NCBI GenBank assembly: GCA_035651655.1
Contig: DASRFG010000007.1
Coordinates: forward strand, 1 to 64,000
Reading direction: 5' to 3'
DNA length: 64,000 nucleotides
Source: Terriglobales bacterium
GTDB lineage: Bacteria; Acidobacteriota; Terriglobia; Terriglobales; Acidobacteriaceae
In this document: positions 34,162 through 43,348 of the stretch, piece by piece
Layout of the letters: every line of letters begins with the position of its first letter
Numbering within the stretch: the stretch's first letter is position 1
Program-made: the position numbers and the translations under genes
The notes under the pieces: model-generated
Seen by the model: only the letters and a program-made list of their open reading frames with translations
Database searches by the model: none
What the model was told of the DNA's origin: nothing

Positions 34162-34743
34162 TTATTCATCCTGTTCCGACTCCTGCACGCCGTCGTTCGA
34201 TGGAGAGTTACCCCCGCCAACAGCCTCGGCGCGCGACCGATCCATAAGCTGGCAGCTAATGGTCGCCTCCGCGGCCAGAGTGTCGGCCACGTAAGCTTTG
34301 CCCCCCATGCGCACGGCTGTCCGCCGCCACGCCAGCACTTCCACTTCGATCCGCAACTCGTCGCCGGGCACCACCGGACGTCGAAAGCGGGCACGCTCGA
34401 TCCCAGTAAACACCATGAGCTTCTCCTGGCGATCGGCAACTTCGGTGAGCAGCAATGCTCCGCCAGCCTGGGCCATAGCTTCTACGATGAGCACGCCCGG
34501 CATAATGGGCAGTCCCGGAAAGTGCCCGGCAAAATACGGTTCGTTGGCACTCACGTTCTTAATGGCCACAATGCGCTGCTTGCGTGTGAGGTCCACGACA
34601 CGATCAATCAGCAAAAAGGGATACCGATGCGGCAGAATGCGCTGGATCTCATTAATGTCCAGTGTGGTCTTCTGCTCGAAGCCCTTTGTTGCCGGGGCGA
34701 CCGGATGGCCGGTTTGCATCATGCTCTCTCTGATGGAGGTCAC
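34162..34743 (-). CDS. fabZ: 3-hydroxyacyl-ACP dehydratase FabZ
   Basis: FabZ dehydrates 3-hydroxyacyl-ACP in fatty-acid synthesis and shares its substrate with LpxA. The 193-residue protein contains ILPHRYPFLLIDRVVDL and the hot-dog active site GHFPGLPIMPGVLIVEAMAQAGG, with His and Glu catalytic residues. The first 20 and last 30 residues are longer than usual; a shorter start at the MMQTGHP methionines is possible. As first gene of the lipid A operon it balances fatty-acid and lipid A synthesis. Confidence 0.92.
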   Translation of the reverse strand: MTSIRESMMQTGHPVAPATKGFEQKTTLDINEIQRILPHRYPFLLIDRVVDLTRKQRIVAIKNVSANEPYFAGHFPGLPIMPGVLIVEAMAQAGGALLLTEVADRQEKLMVFTGIERARFRRPVVPGDELRIEVEVLAWRRTAVRMGGKAYVADTLAAEATISCQLMDRSRAEAVGGGNSPSNDGVQESEQDE

Positions 34744-34822
34744 GATTATACTTCACTGTCGGTTCAGGCCCGTAGCCGGCTGAGCCGCCGACCAACTGAT
34801 ACGAAGCAGTTTAGAGAGACCC

Positions 34823-36010
34823 ATGCCACGAAAATCAGCCAGAATCAGCACCGCTCGTGATCCCCAAAATGGTCAGGCTATCGCTCGGCTAGAGCGAATG
34901 ACAGAAGGTCGAGCCGCGATCATTGAGACTACTTGCCGGCTCGTTGAGCACGAATCGCCAAGCGACAATAAGCCCGCCGTTGATCATCTGGGCGAATATC
35001 TGGCCGGTGAATTCGAAGGGCTTGGAGCGCGAGTCATCGTCCACCGGCAGCACGAGTTTGGTAACCATATTCAAGCTGATTTTGCGGGCCGCAGCTCACG
35101 GCAGCCGCTGCTCCTGCTCGGACATTACGACACCGTCTGGCCGCTGGGCACTCTGGCCAAAATGCCGTGCCGCGTGGCTGATGGCCGCATCTGGGGCCCG
35201 GGCTCGCTCGATATGAAAGCCGGTATCGCTCTCATCATGCACTCCATTGCGGCGCTACGGGAGAGCGGCGGCCTGCCACGGCCAGTGTCTGTGTTGGTGA
35301 CCACGGATGAAGAAGTGGGCAGCGAATCATCGCGTGCCATTATCGAGCGCCTGGCGCTCCAGTCTGCGGGGGTGCTGGTATTGGAGCCTGCCCAGGGATT
35401 GAAGGGCGCGGTCAAGACAGCGCGCAAAGGCGTGGGAGATTATCGGCTGAATGTCCGCGGCCGGGCCGCGCACGCGGGTGTGGATTTTGAAAAGGGACAT
35501 AGCGCCATCGTCGAACTTGCCCGGCAAATAGCCGTGATCCACGCCTTAAATGGCCTGAAACCGGGTCTCACGCTGAATGTCGGGGTCGTCCAGGGAGGAA
35601 CCCGCACCAACGTGATCGCGGCCGAAGCTTCTGCTGAAATTGATGTGCGCATTGCCCGCAAGGCGGATGCTGGCTTTGTTGATCGCAAATTGCGTTCCCT
35701 TCGTCCGGTGGATCGAGAATGCAACCTCGAAATCACCGGCGGGATCAATCGTCCGCCCATGGAGCGAACCAAGGGAGTGGCCTCCCTCTACCAGACCGCA
35801 TCTGGCCTGGCCAAGCGGCTTGACTGGAAGTTACAAGAGGCTTCCACCGGCGGCGGCTCTGACGGGAACTTCACCGCAGGCTTGGGAGTGCCTACGCTGG
35901 ATGGCCTGGGAGCGGTGGGCGAAGGCGCGCACGCTGTGAACGAGTCGGTGGTTATTGCCGAACTTCCCCGGCGCGCTGCTCTGCTGGCGATGTTAATTGA
36001 AGCTATTTAA
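34823..36010 (+). CDS. M20-family metallopeptidase (glutamate carboxypeptidase type)
   Basis: This 395-residue zinc exopeptidase matches the M20 family: metal ligands in GHYDTVWPLG, the catalytic GSLDMKAGIAL, the general base in TTDEEVGSESS, and a late His in GEGAHAVNESV. A dimerisation domain occupies roughly residues 200-300 (GRAAHAGVDFEKG). It lacks a signal peptide, so it is cytosolic, and is likely a carboxypeptidase, deacylase or aminoacylase. It is divergent from fabZ. Confidence 0.85.
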   Translation: MPRKSARISTARDPQNGQAIARLERMTEGRAAIIETTCRLVEHESPSDNKPAVDHLGEYLAGEFEGLGARVIVHRQHEFGNHIQADFAGRSSRQPLLLLGHYDTVWPLGTLAKMPCRVADGRIWGPGSLDMKAGIALIMHSIAALRESGGLPRPVSVLVTTDEEVGSESSRAIIERLALQSAGVLVLEPAQGLKGAVKTARKGVGDYRLNVRGRAAHAGVDFEKGHSAIVELARQIAVIHALNGLKPGLTLNVGVVQGGTRTNVIAAEASAEIDVRIARKADAGFVDRKLRSLRPVDRECNLEITGGINRPPMERTKGVASLYQTASGLAKRLDWKLQEASTGGGSDGNFTAGLGVPTLDGLGAVGEGAHAVNESVVIAELPRRAALLAMLIEAI

Positions 36011-36023
36011 GTGGACGCCGTCT

Positions 36024-36052
36024 TTGACTACGCCATGCCGCTGCCCTAGAAT
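36024..36052 (+). promoter_or_regulatory. Sigma-70 promoter of tatA
   Basis: TTGACT (36024-36029) and TAGAAT (36047-36052) are separated by exactly 17 bases and lie about 70 bases before the tatA start. This is the best -35/-10 pair in the window. Confidence 0.65.
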
Positions 36053-36120
36053 CCAGGCAGGACATCAGCTTCATTCGGTCGCGGTTGTAGCGTCCTGGTT
36101 TTGCCGCGGCGGAGGTAAAC

Positions 36121-36288
36121 ATGCCTGGTAAATTAGGTATCCCCGAACTCCTCATCATTGCGGCCATTGCGCTGATCATCTTTGGTCCCAGTAAGCTGGC
36201 CGACCTTGGCAAAGGCCTAGGCGAAGGTATCCGCAATTTCAAGTCTTCGATGAAAGATGGCGAGACGCCGCCTGCAGATAAGAAGTAA
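36121..36288 (+). CDS. tatA: Sec-independent translocase subunit TatA
   Basis: This is a 55-codon gene. The product has the TatA/E layout: short N-terminus, one transmembrane helix (LGIPELLIIAAIALIIF), the FGPSKLADLGKGLGEGIRNFK amphipathic helix with the conserved Phe-Gly, and a short charged tail. TatA forms the pore of the twin-arginine pathway, which is needed for export of folded proteins such as MsrP in this window. GGAGG precedes the ATG. tatB and tatC are not adjacent, so it is a standalone tatA. Confidence 0.9.
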   Translation: MPGKLGIPELLIIAAIALIIFGPSKLADLGKGLGEGIRNFKSSMKDGETPPADKK

Positions 36289-36371
36289 CGCGGGCGACCC
36301 GTCCAGCCTCACCTCCAGACCTAAAGCAGGTCGTTCGCCAAGCAGGTCGTTGGCCGCGCTCAGGATGAAAG

Positions 36372-36950
36372 TTAAGAGCATCCCTGTTCCCGCATCATGC
36401 GATGGACCAGCGGCACCGGCAAACCAACCACATTGAAGTAGCAGCCCTCAATGCGTGAAATCCAGCGCGAGGCGACTCCCTGGATTGCGTAAGCTCCAGC
36501 TTTGTCCATGGGTTCGCCGCTGGCGACGTAATCGCGAATTTCTTCGGCACTCAGCGGATCCATGTGTACGAGGGTGGTCTCGGAGCGCACATCTTCAGCA
36601 ACTTCGCCATTGCGCGAACCTACCAGGCACACGCCGGTGATGACCTTGTGGGTACGGCCGGAAAGAAGTCGCAACATGCGGGCGGCATCAGCCTCGTCGG
36701 CGGGTTTGCCGAGGATTGCGTGATCAACGATTACTACCGTATCTGCGCCCAGCACCCAAGCCGCAGGTCCTCGTTGGCGGCCAAACACCGCGCGTGCCTT
36801 TTCGCGCGCCAGGCGCTCGGCAAACTTGCGAGGTGCCTCTCCCGGCCGGGGCTCCTCCGGCAGGTTGGCGGCTTCCACCGCGAACTCTATGCCAGCAGCG
36901 CGGAGGAGTTCCCGCCGGCGTGGTGAGGCCGATGCCAGGATCAGGGCCAT
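36372..36950 (-). CDS. maf: Maf-family nucleoside triphosphate pyrophosphatase
   Basis: This 192-residue Maf protein hydrolyses modified or non-canonical nucleoside triphosphates, probably dTTP/UTP or m7GTP. The N-terminal [19 protein letters not shown], the central [39 protein letters not shown], and [28 protein letters not shown] are family hallmarks. It is convergent with tatA and divergent from treZ. Confidence 0.9.
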   Translation of the reverse strand: MALILASASPRRRELLRAAGIEFAVEAANLPEEPRPGEAPRKFAERLAREKARAVFGRQRGPAAWVLGADTVVIVDHAILGKPADEADAARMLRLLSGRTHKVITGVCLVGSRNGEVAEDVRSETTLVHMDPLSAEEIRDYVASGEPMDKAGAYAIQGVASRWISRIEGCYFNVVGLPVPLVHRMMREQGCS

Positions 36951-37022
36951 ACGCCGATTGTAATGAATCGAACGAATAGCCTATTGCGGGGTGCATCCAA
37001 TACGCTAAACCCTTCGTCTGAG

Positions 37023-38810
37023 ATGAAAATGCCAATTACCGCAGAGAGCGTGAGCTACGGCGCCCAGATCGTCGGCAACTGTGCTGAGTTTCGCGTGTGG
37101 GCTCCGCGAGCACGGACGCTGACGCTTCGGCTCTTGAGCGCGGCTTCTGCCGACCTGCCCATGCGGCGGGCCGAGGACGGGGTGTTTTCGCTGACTGCGC
37201 CCGGTCAGGCGGGCGACCGCTACTTTTACGTCGTGGACGAAAATCGTCCGGTTCCCGATCCAGTTTCCCGGTTGTTACCTGAGGGAGTGCATGGTCCTAC
37301 GGAGATCGTGGCGCCGGATGCTTTCCTCTGGAACGACCGTGACTGGCATGGGCTGGAGCTCCGCGATTACATCATCTACGAGCTGCACGTAGGGACCTTC
37401 ACCCCGCAGGGGACATTTGCCGGAATCATCGAGCGCCTGGACTATCTGAAATCGGCGGGCGTCAGCGTCATCGAGTTGATGCCGGTGGCGGCATTTCCCG
37501 GACGGCGAAACTGGGGATACGACGGCGTCTCCCCGTATGCGGTGCAGGCCAGCTATGGCGGTCCGGAGGGCCTCAAGCGGTTGGTGAACGCCGCTCACGC
37601 GGCCGGGCTGGGCGTGGTGCTCGACGTGGTTTACAACCACTTCGGACCCGAAGGAAATTACTTGCCGCTACTCGGACCATACCTGACGGCCCGCCACCAA
37701 ACCCCCTGGGGAGAAGCGGTCAATTACGACGGGCCGGATTGCGATCATGTACGGCGCTATGTAGTCGAAAACGCGCTCTACTGGATCCGTGAATATCACC
37801 TCGATGGTTTGCGTCTCGATGCCGTGCAGACGATCAAAGACGATTCACCAACCCACATCTTGACCGAAATCCAGGCCAACGTGCAGCGATTAGGGCAGGA
37901 GCTCGAACGCAAAGTCTGCGTGATTGGTGAAACTGATGAAAACGACATTCGTTACGTGCTGCCACAATCACGCTGCGGGCTGGGTCTGAATGCGGTTTGG
38001 AGCGACGACTTTCACCATTCTGTCCACGCGGCGCTTACGGGTGAGCGCCAGGGCTACTACCAGGACTTTGGGCGCAAAGAACAGATTGTCCGCGCGCTCA
38101 ACCAGGGTTTTGTCTTCCAGGGTGAGATCTTTCAATTCTGGAAACGTCCTCGAGGTACTCCAGTTGACAGCGTCCCGCTGCTCGCCCATGTGATTTGTAC
38201 GCAGAATCATGATCAGGTAGGAAATCGGGCCGTGGGCGAGCGGCTGGATGTGCTGGTTCCGCGCGGTGCATCCAAGCTGGCAGCCGCGCTGCTACTGCTA
38301 GCGCCGCACACGCCACTGCTGTTCATGGGACAGGAGTACGGCGAGATCGCGCCGTTCCAATATTTCACAGATTTTAGCGACCCCCAGCTGCAGAAGGCTG
38401 TGAGCGAAGGCCGTCGCAATGAGTTCAAGGAATTCGGCTGGTCCGCGGAGAAGGTCCCCGATCCGCAAGACCCGGCTACGTTCGAGAGCTCGAAGCTGCG
38501 GTGGCCTCTCAGTGGGCAGTTGTCAGTGAGCAGCGATCAGTCTCAGCCAGCAGCCGAGATGCTGGATTGGTATCGCAAGCTCATTCACTTGCGGCGCGAG
38601 TCCGTCATTCAGGGAGAGCGTACCTGCCGCGCCGAACTAATTGATGGCGCCATTGTGATGCAGGTTCCCGCGGAAAAACCGAAAATCATGCTCATTGCCG
38701 AATTTCCCGACAGCCGCCCCCATCCGGTTCCGGAGAACTGGCAACTTACATTGTCATCTGATGAGGATGCGTACCGCGTCCGAGTGTTCTGTAAGCATGC
38801 GGCACAGTAA
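37023..38810 (+). CDS. treZ: Malto-oligosyltrehalose trehalohydrolase
   Basis: TreZ (GH13) releases trehalose from maltooligosyltrehalose. Start ATG 37023 gives 595 residues; an in-frame ATG at 36963 adds 20 weak residues. An N-terminal CBM48-like domain precedes the barrel. GH13 regions are visible as DVVYNHFGPEG, GLRLDAVQTI (nucleophile Asp), CVIGETDEND (acid/base Glu) and CTQNHDQVGNR (third Asp). The partner TreY is not in the window. Trehalose would serve as osmoprotectant or storage. Confidence 0.92.
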   Translation: MKMPITAESVSYGAQIVGNCAEFRVWAPRARTLTLRLLSAASADLPMRRAEDGVFSLTAPGQAGDRYFYVVDENRPVPDPVSRLLPEGVHGPTEIVAPDAFLWNDRDWHGLELRDYIIYELHVGTFTPQGTFAGIIERLDYLKSAGVSVIELMPVAAFPGRRNWGYDGVSPYAVQASYGGPEGLKRLVNAAHAAGLGVVLDVVYNHFGPEGNYLPLLGPYLTARHQTPWGEAVNYDGPDCDHVRRYVVENALYWIREYHLDGLRLDAVQTIKDDSPTHILTEIQANVQRLGQELERKVCVIGETDENDIRYVLPQSRCGLGLNAVWSDDFHHSVHAALTGERQGYYQDFGRKEQIVRALNQGFVFQGEIFQFWKRPRGTPVDSVPLLAHVICTQNHDQVGNRAVGERLDVLVPRGASKLAAALLLLAPHTPLLFMGQEYGEIAPFQYFTDFSDPQLQKAVSEGRRNEFKEFGWSAEKVPDPQDPATFESSKLRWPLSGQLSVSSDQSQPAAEMLDWYRKLIHLRRESVIQGERTCRAELIDGAIVMQVPAEKPKIMLIAEFPDSRPHPVPENWQLTLSSDEDAYRVRVFCKHAAQ

Positions 38811-38814
38811 GCCC

Positions 38815-38841
38815 TTGATCTCTGCCCCCTCCTGCTAGAAT
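38815..38841 (+). promoter_or_regulatory. Candidate promoter of lepA
   Basis: TTGATC (38815-38820) and an extended -10, TGC-TAGAAT (TAGAAT at 38836-38841), spaced by 15 bases, lie 21 bases before the lepA ATG. The ten-base word tgctagaatc is identical to that before tdh. Confidence 0.45.
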
Positions 38842-38862
38842 CGAATTGTCCCGCCCACAGCA

Positions 38863-40665
38863 ATGGATCGCGCTTTCATCCGCAATTTCGCCATCATCGC
38901 GCATATTGATCACGGCAAATCTACGCTGGCTGACCGTCTGCTGGAGCTTACCGGATCGCTCTCGGCGCGAGAGATGCAGGCTCAGGTGCTTGATGCAATG
39001 GATCTGGAGCGCGAGCGTGGCATCACGATCAAGGCCCATGCTGTCCGCATGATGTACCAGGCCAACGACGGCAATACTTATCAACTAAACCTTATAGACA
39101 CACCTGGCCACGTGGATTTTTCTTACGAAGTTTCGCGTTCACTGGCAGCCTGCGAAGGAGCGCTGCTGGTGGTGGACGCCGCCCAGGGCGTCGAGGCACA
39201 AACCTTGGCCAACGCATACCTGGCGATTAATCATCGGCTGGAGATCATTCCGGTCATCAACAAAATTGATCTGCCCAGCGCGGACGTCGCTCGCACCAAA
39301 GAGATGATCGAAGGCGCCGTCGGCCTGGATGCTTCCAACTCGCTGCAGATCAGCGCTAAAACCGGACAGGGTGTGCCCGAGGTGTTGGAAGCGGTGGTTC
39401 ATCGTGTGCCGCCGCCCAAAGGAACGCCTGCAACAGCGCTGCAGGCGCTGCTGTTCGATTCCTGGTTCGATACTTATCGCGGGGTGGTGGTGCTGGCCCG
39501 CGTGTTCCAAGGCACGCTGCGCAAAGGGCAAAAAATCCGCTTGTTTTCGAATGGACGCGTGTTCCAGGTCGAAACTCTGGGCGTGCTGACGCCCAAACCG
39601 GTGGAGATAGAGAGCTTGGAAGCAGGCGAAGTGGGATTCATTGTTGCGAATATCAAGAACGTTGCGGACACCAAAATCGGCGACACCATCACCGACGACG
39701 ATCATCCCGCGATTGAACCGCTGCCCGGCTTCCAAGAGATCAAGCCCATGGTGTTCGCCGGCCTATATACGGTGGACGCGCATGAGCACACGCAACTCCG
39801 GGAAGCTCTGGAGAAACTTCGGCTGAATGACTCGTCATTCTTCTTCGAACCGGAAAGTTCAGCCGCCCTGGGCTTCGGCTTCCGTTGCGGATTTCTCGGT
39901 CTGTTACACATGGATATTATCCAGGAGCGGCTGGAGCGCGAATTCAATCTCGACCTGATTACTACCGCTCCCAGCGTGCGCTATAAGGTGCACCTGACGG
40001 ATGGCGCAATCATCGAGGTTGACAATCCGTCGCGGTGGCCAGGCCAGAGCGAGATCAAGACCGTGGAGGAACCTGTAATTCTTGCCACCATTCTTACCAA
40101 CGAAGAATTTGTGGGCGGGATCCTGAAGCTGGTGGAAGAAAAACGCGGCAAGCAGAAAGGCTTCGAGTACGTGACCGCGACGCGGCTGATGCTGAGTTAC
40201 GAATTACCGCTCAACGAAATCGTCCTCGACTTCTATGACCGGCTTAAGTCCGTATCTCGTGGGTACGCCTCACTCGACTATCACCTGGCGGGCTATTGGG
40301 AGTCGCCGATGGTGAAGCTGGACATCCTGGTCGCTGGCGATCCGGTGGATGCCCTCTCCACAATCGTGCACCGCGACTTCGCCTACGAACGGGGACGTGC
40401 CCTGGCTGCCAAAATGAAAGAGCTGATTCCACGGCAGATGTTTGAGGTGGCAATCCAGGCGGCGATCGGAGGCAAGATCATCGCCCGTGAATCCGTGGCC
40501 GCGATTCGCAAGAACGTGCTCGCCAAATGTTACGGTGGCGATATTACCCGTAAGCGCAAGCTGCTGGAAAAGCAAAAAGAAGGCAAGAAGCGGATGAAGC
40601 GGATCGGGCGAGTAGATATTCCCCAGGAAGCCTTTCTGGCTGTCCTAAAAGTCAACGAGAGTTAG
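38863..40665 (+). CDS. lepA: Elongation factor 4 (LepA)
   Basis: LepA/EF4 is a ribosome-binding translational GTPase. The 600-residue protein carries the G1 motif [17 protein letters not shown]3 [29 protein letters not shown]4 [11 protein letters not shown]-like domains III and V, and the LepA-specific C-terminal domain ([17 protein letters not shown]). Its length fits the family. It is followed by a gene-free gap and the convergent dnaB. Confidence 0.96.
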   Translation: MDRAFIRNFAIIAHIDHGKSTLADRLLELTGSLSAREMQAQVLDAMDLERERGITIKAHAVRMMYQANDGNTYQLNLIDTPGHVDFSYEVSRSLAACEGALLVVDAAQGVEAQTLANAYLAINHRLEIIPVINKIDLPSADVARTKEMIEGAVGLDASNSLQISAKTGQGVPEVLEAVVHRVPPPKGTPATALQALLFDSWFDTYRGVVVLARVFQGTLRKGQKIRLFSNGRVFQVETLGVLTPKPVEIESLEAGEVGFIVANIKNVADTKIGDTITDDDHPAIEPLPGFQEIKPMVFAGLYTVDAHEHTQLREALEKLRLNDSSFFFEPESSAALGFGFRCGFLGLLHMDIIQERLEREFNLDLITTAPSVRYKVHLTDGAIIEVDNPSRWPGQSEIKTVEEPVILATILTNEEFVGGILKLVEEKRGKQKGFEYVTATRLMLSYELPLNEIVLDFYDRLKSVSRGYASLDYHLAGYWESPMVKLDILVAGDPVDALSTIVHRDFAYERGRALAAKMKELIPRQMFEVAIQAAIGGKIIARESVAAIRKNVLAKCYGGDITRKRKLLEKQKEGKKRMKRIGRVDIPQEAFLAVLKVNES

Positions 40666-41072
40666 TCGCGTTTTTCGCTCCTTTTGGCGCACTTATGAAG
40701 GCAGAAAAGAGACCGCCGAGCCAAGGGTCCTATACGGGAAAATGTGCAAAACTTTACCGTTGCACAAAAATACGGGCAGGCGAACGATCGGTCCGGCAAC
40801 TCCTACAGTTCCGGCTAAGATATTGCTTCTATACAACTTAAAGCTGCAACAAGAGAGTTGCAGTCAGTGTAAGTGCATGAATTCAGGAACTCTGGTTGGG
40901 CCGTCGCCACCAATTCCACAAGCTTTTCCACAATTCTTTGGAAATCCTGATAACCAGATAGCCTTACCACAAAGGACCACCAAGGGACGCAAAGTCTTGA
41001 CTAGGTTCGATTAGCACTTGTGATAGCGCCGATGTCTGGGGACGACGTTCGTCAAGACGCTACTGGCGAGCA
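40666..41072. other. Gene-free gap lepA-dnaB
   Basis: I see no gene or tRNA here. The gap contains the hairpin at 40844-40863 and a repeat fragment near 40965-40990 (accacaaaggaccaccaagggacgcaaag), a degenerate unit of the family seen at 6871-7123. A frame at 40742-41014 lacks recognisable protein features. Confidence 0.5.
40844..40863. terminator. Hairpin in lepA-dnaB gap
   Basis: A perfect 7-base-pair stem (CTGCAAC, loop AAGAGA, GTTGCAG) lies between the convergent lepA and dnaB genes. No U tract follows on either strand, so it is a weak terminator candidate. Confidence 0.3.
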
Positions 41073-42431
41073 TTACTCCGTTGCCCGAGACTCAAACCGA
41101 GTGGACCGTTTAATAAAGGCCAAATCGACCTTACCGGTGGGGCCATTGCGTTGCTTGGCAATGATGAGTTCGGCTACGCCGTCGAGATCGGGATCGTCGG
41201 GCTTATAGACTTCTTCCCGAAAGATAAAAGCGACCAGATCCGCGTCCTGTTCGATCGAACCCGATTCGCGCAAATGAGAAAGCTGGGGACGATGGTCGGC
41301 GCCGTGACTCTCAGGAGCGCGGCTCAACTGTGAAAGCGCCACCACAGGGACGCGCATTTCTTTGGCCAGACCTTTCAATCCGCGGGAAATCGCAGAAACT
41401 TCCTGAGTACGATTTTCGAATCTTCGTCCGCCGCTTCCGCTTGCAGACATGAGCTGCAGATAGTCCACGACAATCAGGTCGAGCCTTCCTTGAGACTGTT
41501 GCAGGCGCCGCGCTTTAGCCCGCATTTCGGAAAGCGAGATACCGGGAGTGTCGTCGATGAATATTGGCGACTCGCTGAGCGCCCCCAGTGCCGACACCAG
41601 CTTGTTGTAGTCCTCGCGGCCCAGGAACCCGGTGCGCATCTTGTGCGAGTCCACACGTGCGTGCGAACACAAAAGTCGCAAGAGTAACGCTTCGCGAGAC
41701 ATTTCCAGCGAGAAAATGGCGACCACTTTGCTGTCCATCACCGCCGCATTCTCGGCGATGTTCATAGCGAACGCGGTTTTGCCCATGGAAGGCCGCGCCG
41801 CGATGATGATCAAATCTGAGGGCTGGAAGCCACTGGTCATATTGTCGAGATCCGAGTAGTGCGTTTCGAGGCCGGTGATGCGCTGCCCGCGCTCATACAG
41901 CGCATCCAAAGAACCGAAGGACTCTTTGACGATCTCCTTAATGTCGAGGAAGCCACGTCCAATACGGCTTTCCGATAGCTGGAAAATTGCGGACTCAGCC
42001 GCGTCCAGAATTTCTTCTGCCGGATCAGCTTGCTCTGCTGCACGAGCAATTGCGCTATTGGCGGCGTGAATCAGGCCCCGAAGAAGCGCCTTGTCGCGCA
42101 CGATCCTGACGTATTGCTCAATGTTTGGGCGGCGTGGCAATCCATCGGTGAGCGAGGTGAGATAAGCGACACCTCCTACCGCTTCTACTTCGCGGCGGCG
42201 CGCCAGTTCTTCGCTCAGAGTGATGATGTCTATGGGCCGCGAGGATTCGGCCAGGTCCACCATGCGCGTATAAATGCGGCGATGCGCGTCGAGCGCAAAA
42301 TCGTCGGCCCGCAACGATTCCGCCGCCTGGTTGTATGCGAAATTGTCGAGCAGTATGGCGCCTAGAATTGAGCGCTCCGCGTCCACGCTCGCTGGAAGAC
42401 TGCTCTCGATACTGTATTCAGTGGTTGCCAT
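41073..42431 (-). CDS. dnaB: Replicative DNA helicase DnaB
   Basis: DnaB is the hexameric fork helicase. The 452-residue protein has the N-terminal primase-interaction domain (ERSILGAILLDNFAYNQAAESL), then the RecA-like motor with Walker A ARPSMGKTAFAMNIAEN, Walker B LDLIVVDYLQLM, and the arginine-finger-type end LRESGSIEQDADLVAFIFREE. DnaG, its partner, is encoded 3 kb away on the same strand. Confidence 0.96.
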   Translation of the reverse strand: MATTEYSIESSLPASVDAERSILGAILLDNFAYNQAAESLRADDFALDAHRRIYTRMVDLAESSRPIDIITLSEELARRREVEAVGGVAYLTSLTDGLPRRPNIEQYVRIVRDKALLRGLIHAANSAIARAAEQADPAEEILDAAESAIFQLSESRIGRGFLDIKEIVKESFGSLDALYERGQRITGLETHYSDLDNMTSGFQPSDLIIIAARPSMGKTAFAMNIAENAAVMDSKVVAIFSLEMSREALLLRLLCSHARVDSHKMRTGFLGREDYNKLVSALGALSESPIFIDDTPGISLSEMRAKARRLQQSQGRLDLIVVDYLQLMSASGSGGRRFENRTQEVSAISRGLKGLAKEMRVPVVALSQLSRAPESHGADHRPQLSHLRESGSIEQDADLVAFIFREEVYKPDDPDLDGVAELIIAKQRNGPTGKVDLAFIKRSTRFESRATE

Positions 42432-42622
42432 CAGTGGGGATAGATTGTTTTTCTTGAAAGTGTGTCGAGAATGTAGCGCGCAAGTTCAGTTTCGTCATCT
42501 GTGAATCTCGTGTGAGTTTCGGAAATCGCGGATTGAAATCGAAAAAACGCATCTCGATTTTTCGCGCCCGTCTCCTCCGTAAAATTATCGGGCGAACAAA
42601 AAGCGAAGTCAAGAGTTAAAAG

Positions 42623-42760
42623 CTTTTAACCACAGAGGACACAGAGCTCACAGAGGAAGTCTGACTAAATAAGCGAAGCCTGGCCGAGAGGCGCGCGCTT
42701 CTTACGCCGACCCCACGCCGAAATTCTCTGTGACCCTCTGTGCCCTCTGTGGTTAAAAGT
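42623..42760. repeat. CCACAGAGG inverted repeat
   Basis: Arms ttttaaccacagaggacacagag (from 42624) and its near-reverse complement ctctgtgccctctgtggttaaaag (ending 42760) flank an 80-base non-repeated core. This is the clearest full unit of the repeat family in the window; the palindromic ends suggest a non-autonomous mobile unit. Confidence 0.65.
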
Positions 42761-42963
42761 TCTCCGGGAACTCCGCCCCAGTTTTCCGCTGTCTTCCACA
42801 ACAAATCAGAAAATCGCACAGCTTCTGCACAAAGCAGCCGCGCTTTGTTATTGCCTGTGAGTCGGGGCTCGGGCAAAGTGCCAGCAATGCAGACGTGAGA
42901 TGTCCTAGAGTTTGCTGGCGCGTCGCAGATGGGTCAACGGTTCCCGGCAGTTCTCGAGGGTTG
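42761..42963. other. Gene-free stretch between repeat and RNA candidate
   Basis: I see nothing coding here. It may contain the promoter for the structured RNA candidate that begins at about 42964, but no convincing -35/-10 pair stands out. Confidence 0.3.
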
Positions 42964-43261
42964 AAATTGCCGGAGGGTCCACTCGATGGACCCGGGCGTT
43001 GCGGCTCCTGAAAAGTCCTGTTTCACCAGGACTGAACCGTGGGTTCATCGGACCTGTGGGCTGGTACCCCGCAGACAGACTTTGTGCCTTGCGCTCGCGC
43101 GCACCGGTAGAAGGACGTGGCTCCTGATCGCTCACGCAATCAGGAGAAAGCCGGCAAATTTTAAGCAAGCAATCGGCGCGGTGACGGCCCCGCTGAAGCT
43201 GCGAAGGACATCCACCAAAACAATATGGCCCGGGTGGCTGGCCCGGGCCATATTTGTTTTT
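42964..43261 (+). ncRNA. Candidate structured non-coding RNA ending in intrinsic terminator
   Basis: A 10-base-pair outer stem (42964-42973 with 43151-43161, one bulge) closes a domain of about 200 bases. Inside are perfect hairpins at 42975-42993 (7 bp), 43014-43033 (7 bp), 43034-43046 (5 bp) and 43121-43146 (8 bp). The word ggctcctg occurs at 43003 and 43119, so both copies could compete for pairing with caggag at 43141. A terminator follows about 60 bases later. Size is near that of 6S RNA, but I cannot match a known family; RNase P, tmRNA and SRP RNA signatures are absent. Strand is chosen from the terminator U tract. Confidence 0.38.
43222..43261. terminator. Strong bidirectional intrinsic terminator
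   Basis: A 13-base-pair stem (43222-43234 with 43242-43254), GC-rich core gcccggg, 7-base loop, followed on the plus strand by TGTTTTT and on the minus strand by TGTTTT. It ends rpoD transcription on the minus strand about 90 bases after its stop, and probably also the plus-strand RNA candidate. Confidence 0.85.
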
Positions 43262-43348
43262 AAGCAATCGGATAATTAGAGAATCGGGTAAACAGGACCC
43301 AAAGTCGGCCAGTGGGGCATCAGTTCTGGCTTTTAGCTAGGTTAAAAC

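Noticed and set aside
40742-41014. 90-codon plus-strand frame in the lepA-dnaB gap
   Set aside because: Its composition is random-looking, it crosses an extragenic repeat fragment, and it lacks a ribosome binding site.
42964-43261. Identification as RNase P RNA, tmRNA or SRP RNA
   Set aside because: The expected conserved cores of these RNAs (for example the P4 and tRNA-like elements) are not visible on either strand.
42905-43267. 120-codon minus-strand frame over the RNA candidate
   Set aside because: It runs through the terminator and internal hairpins and has no protein-like features.
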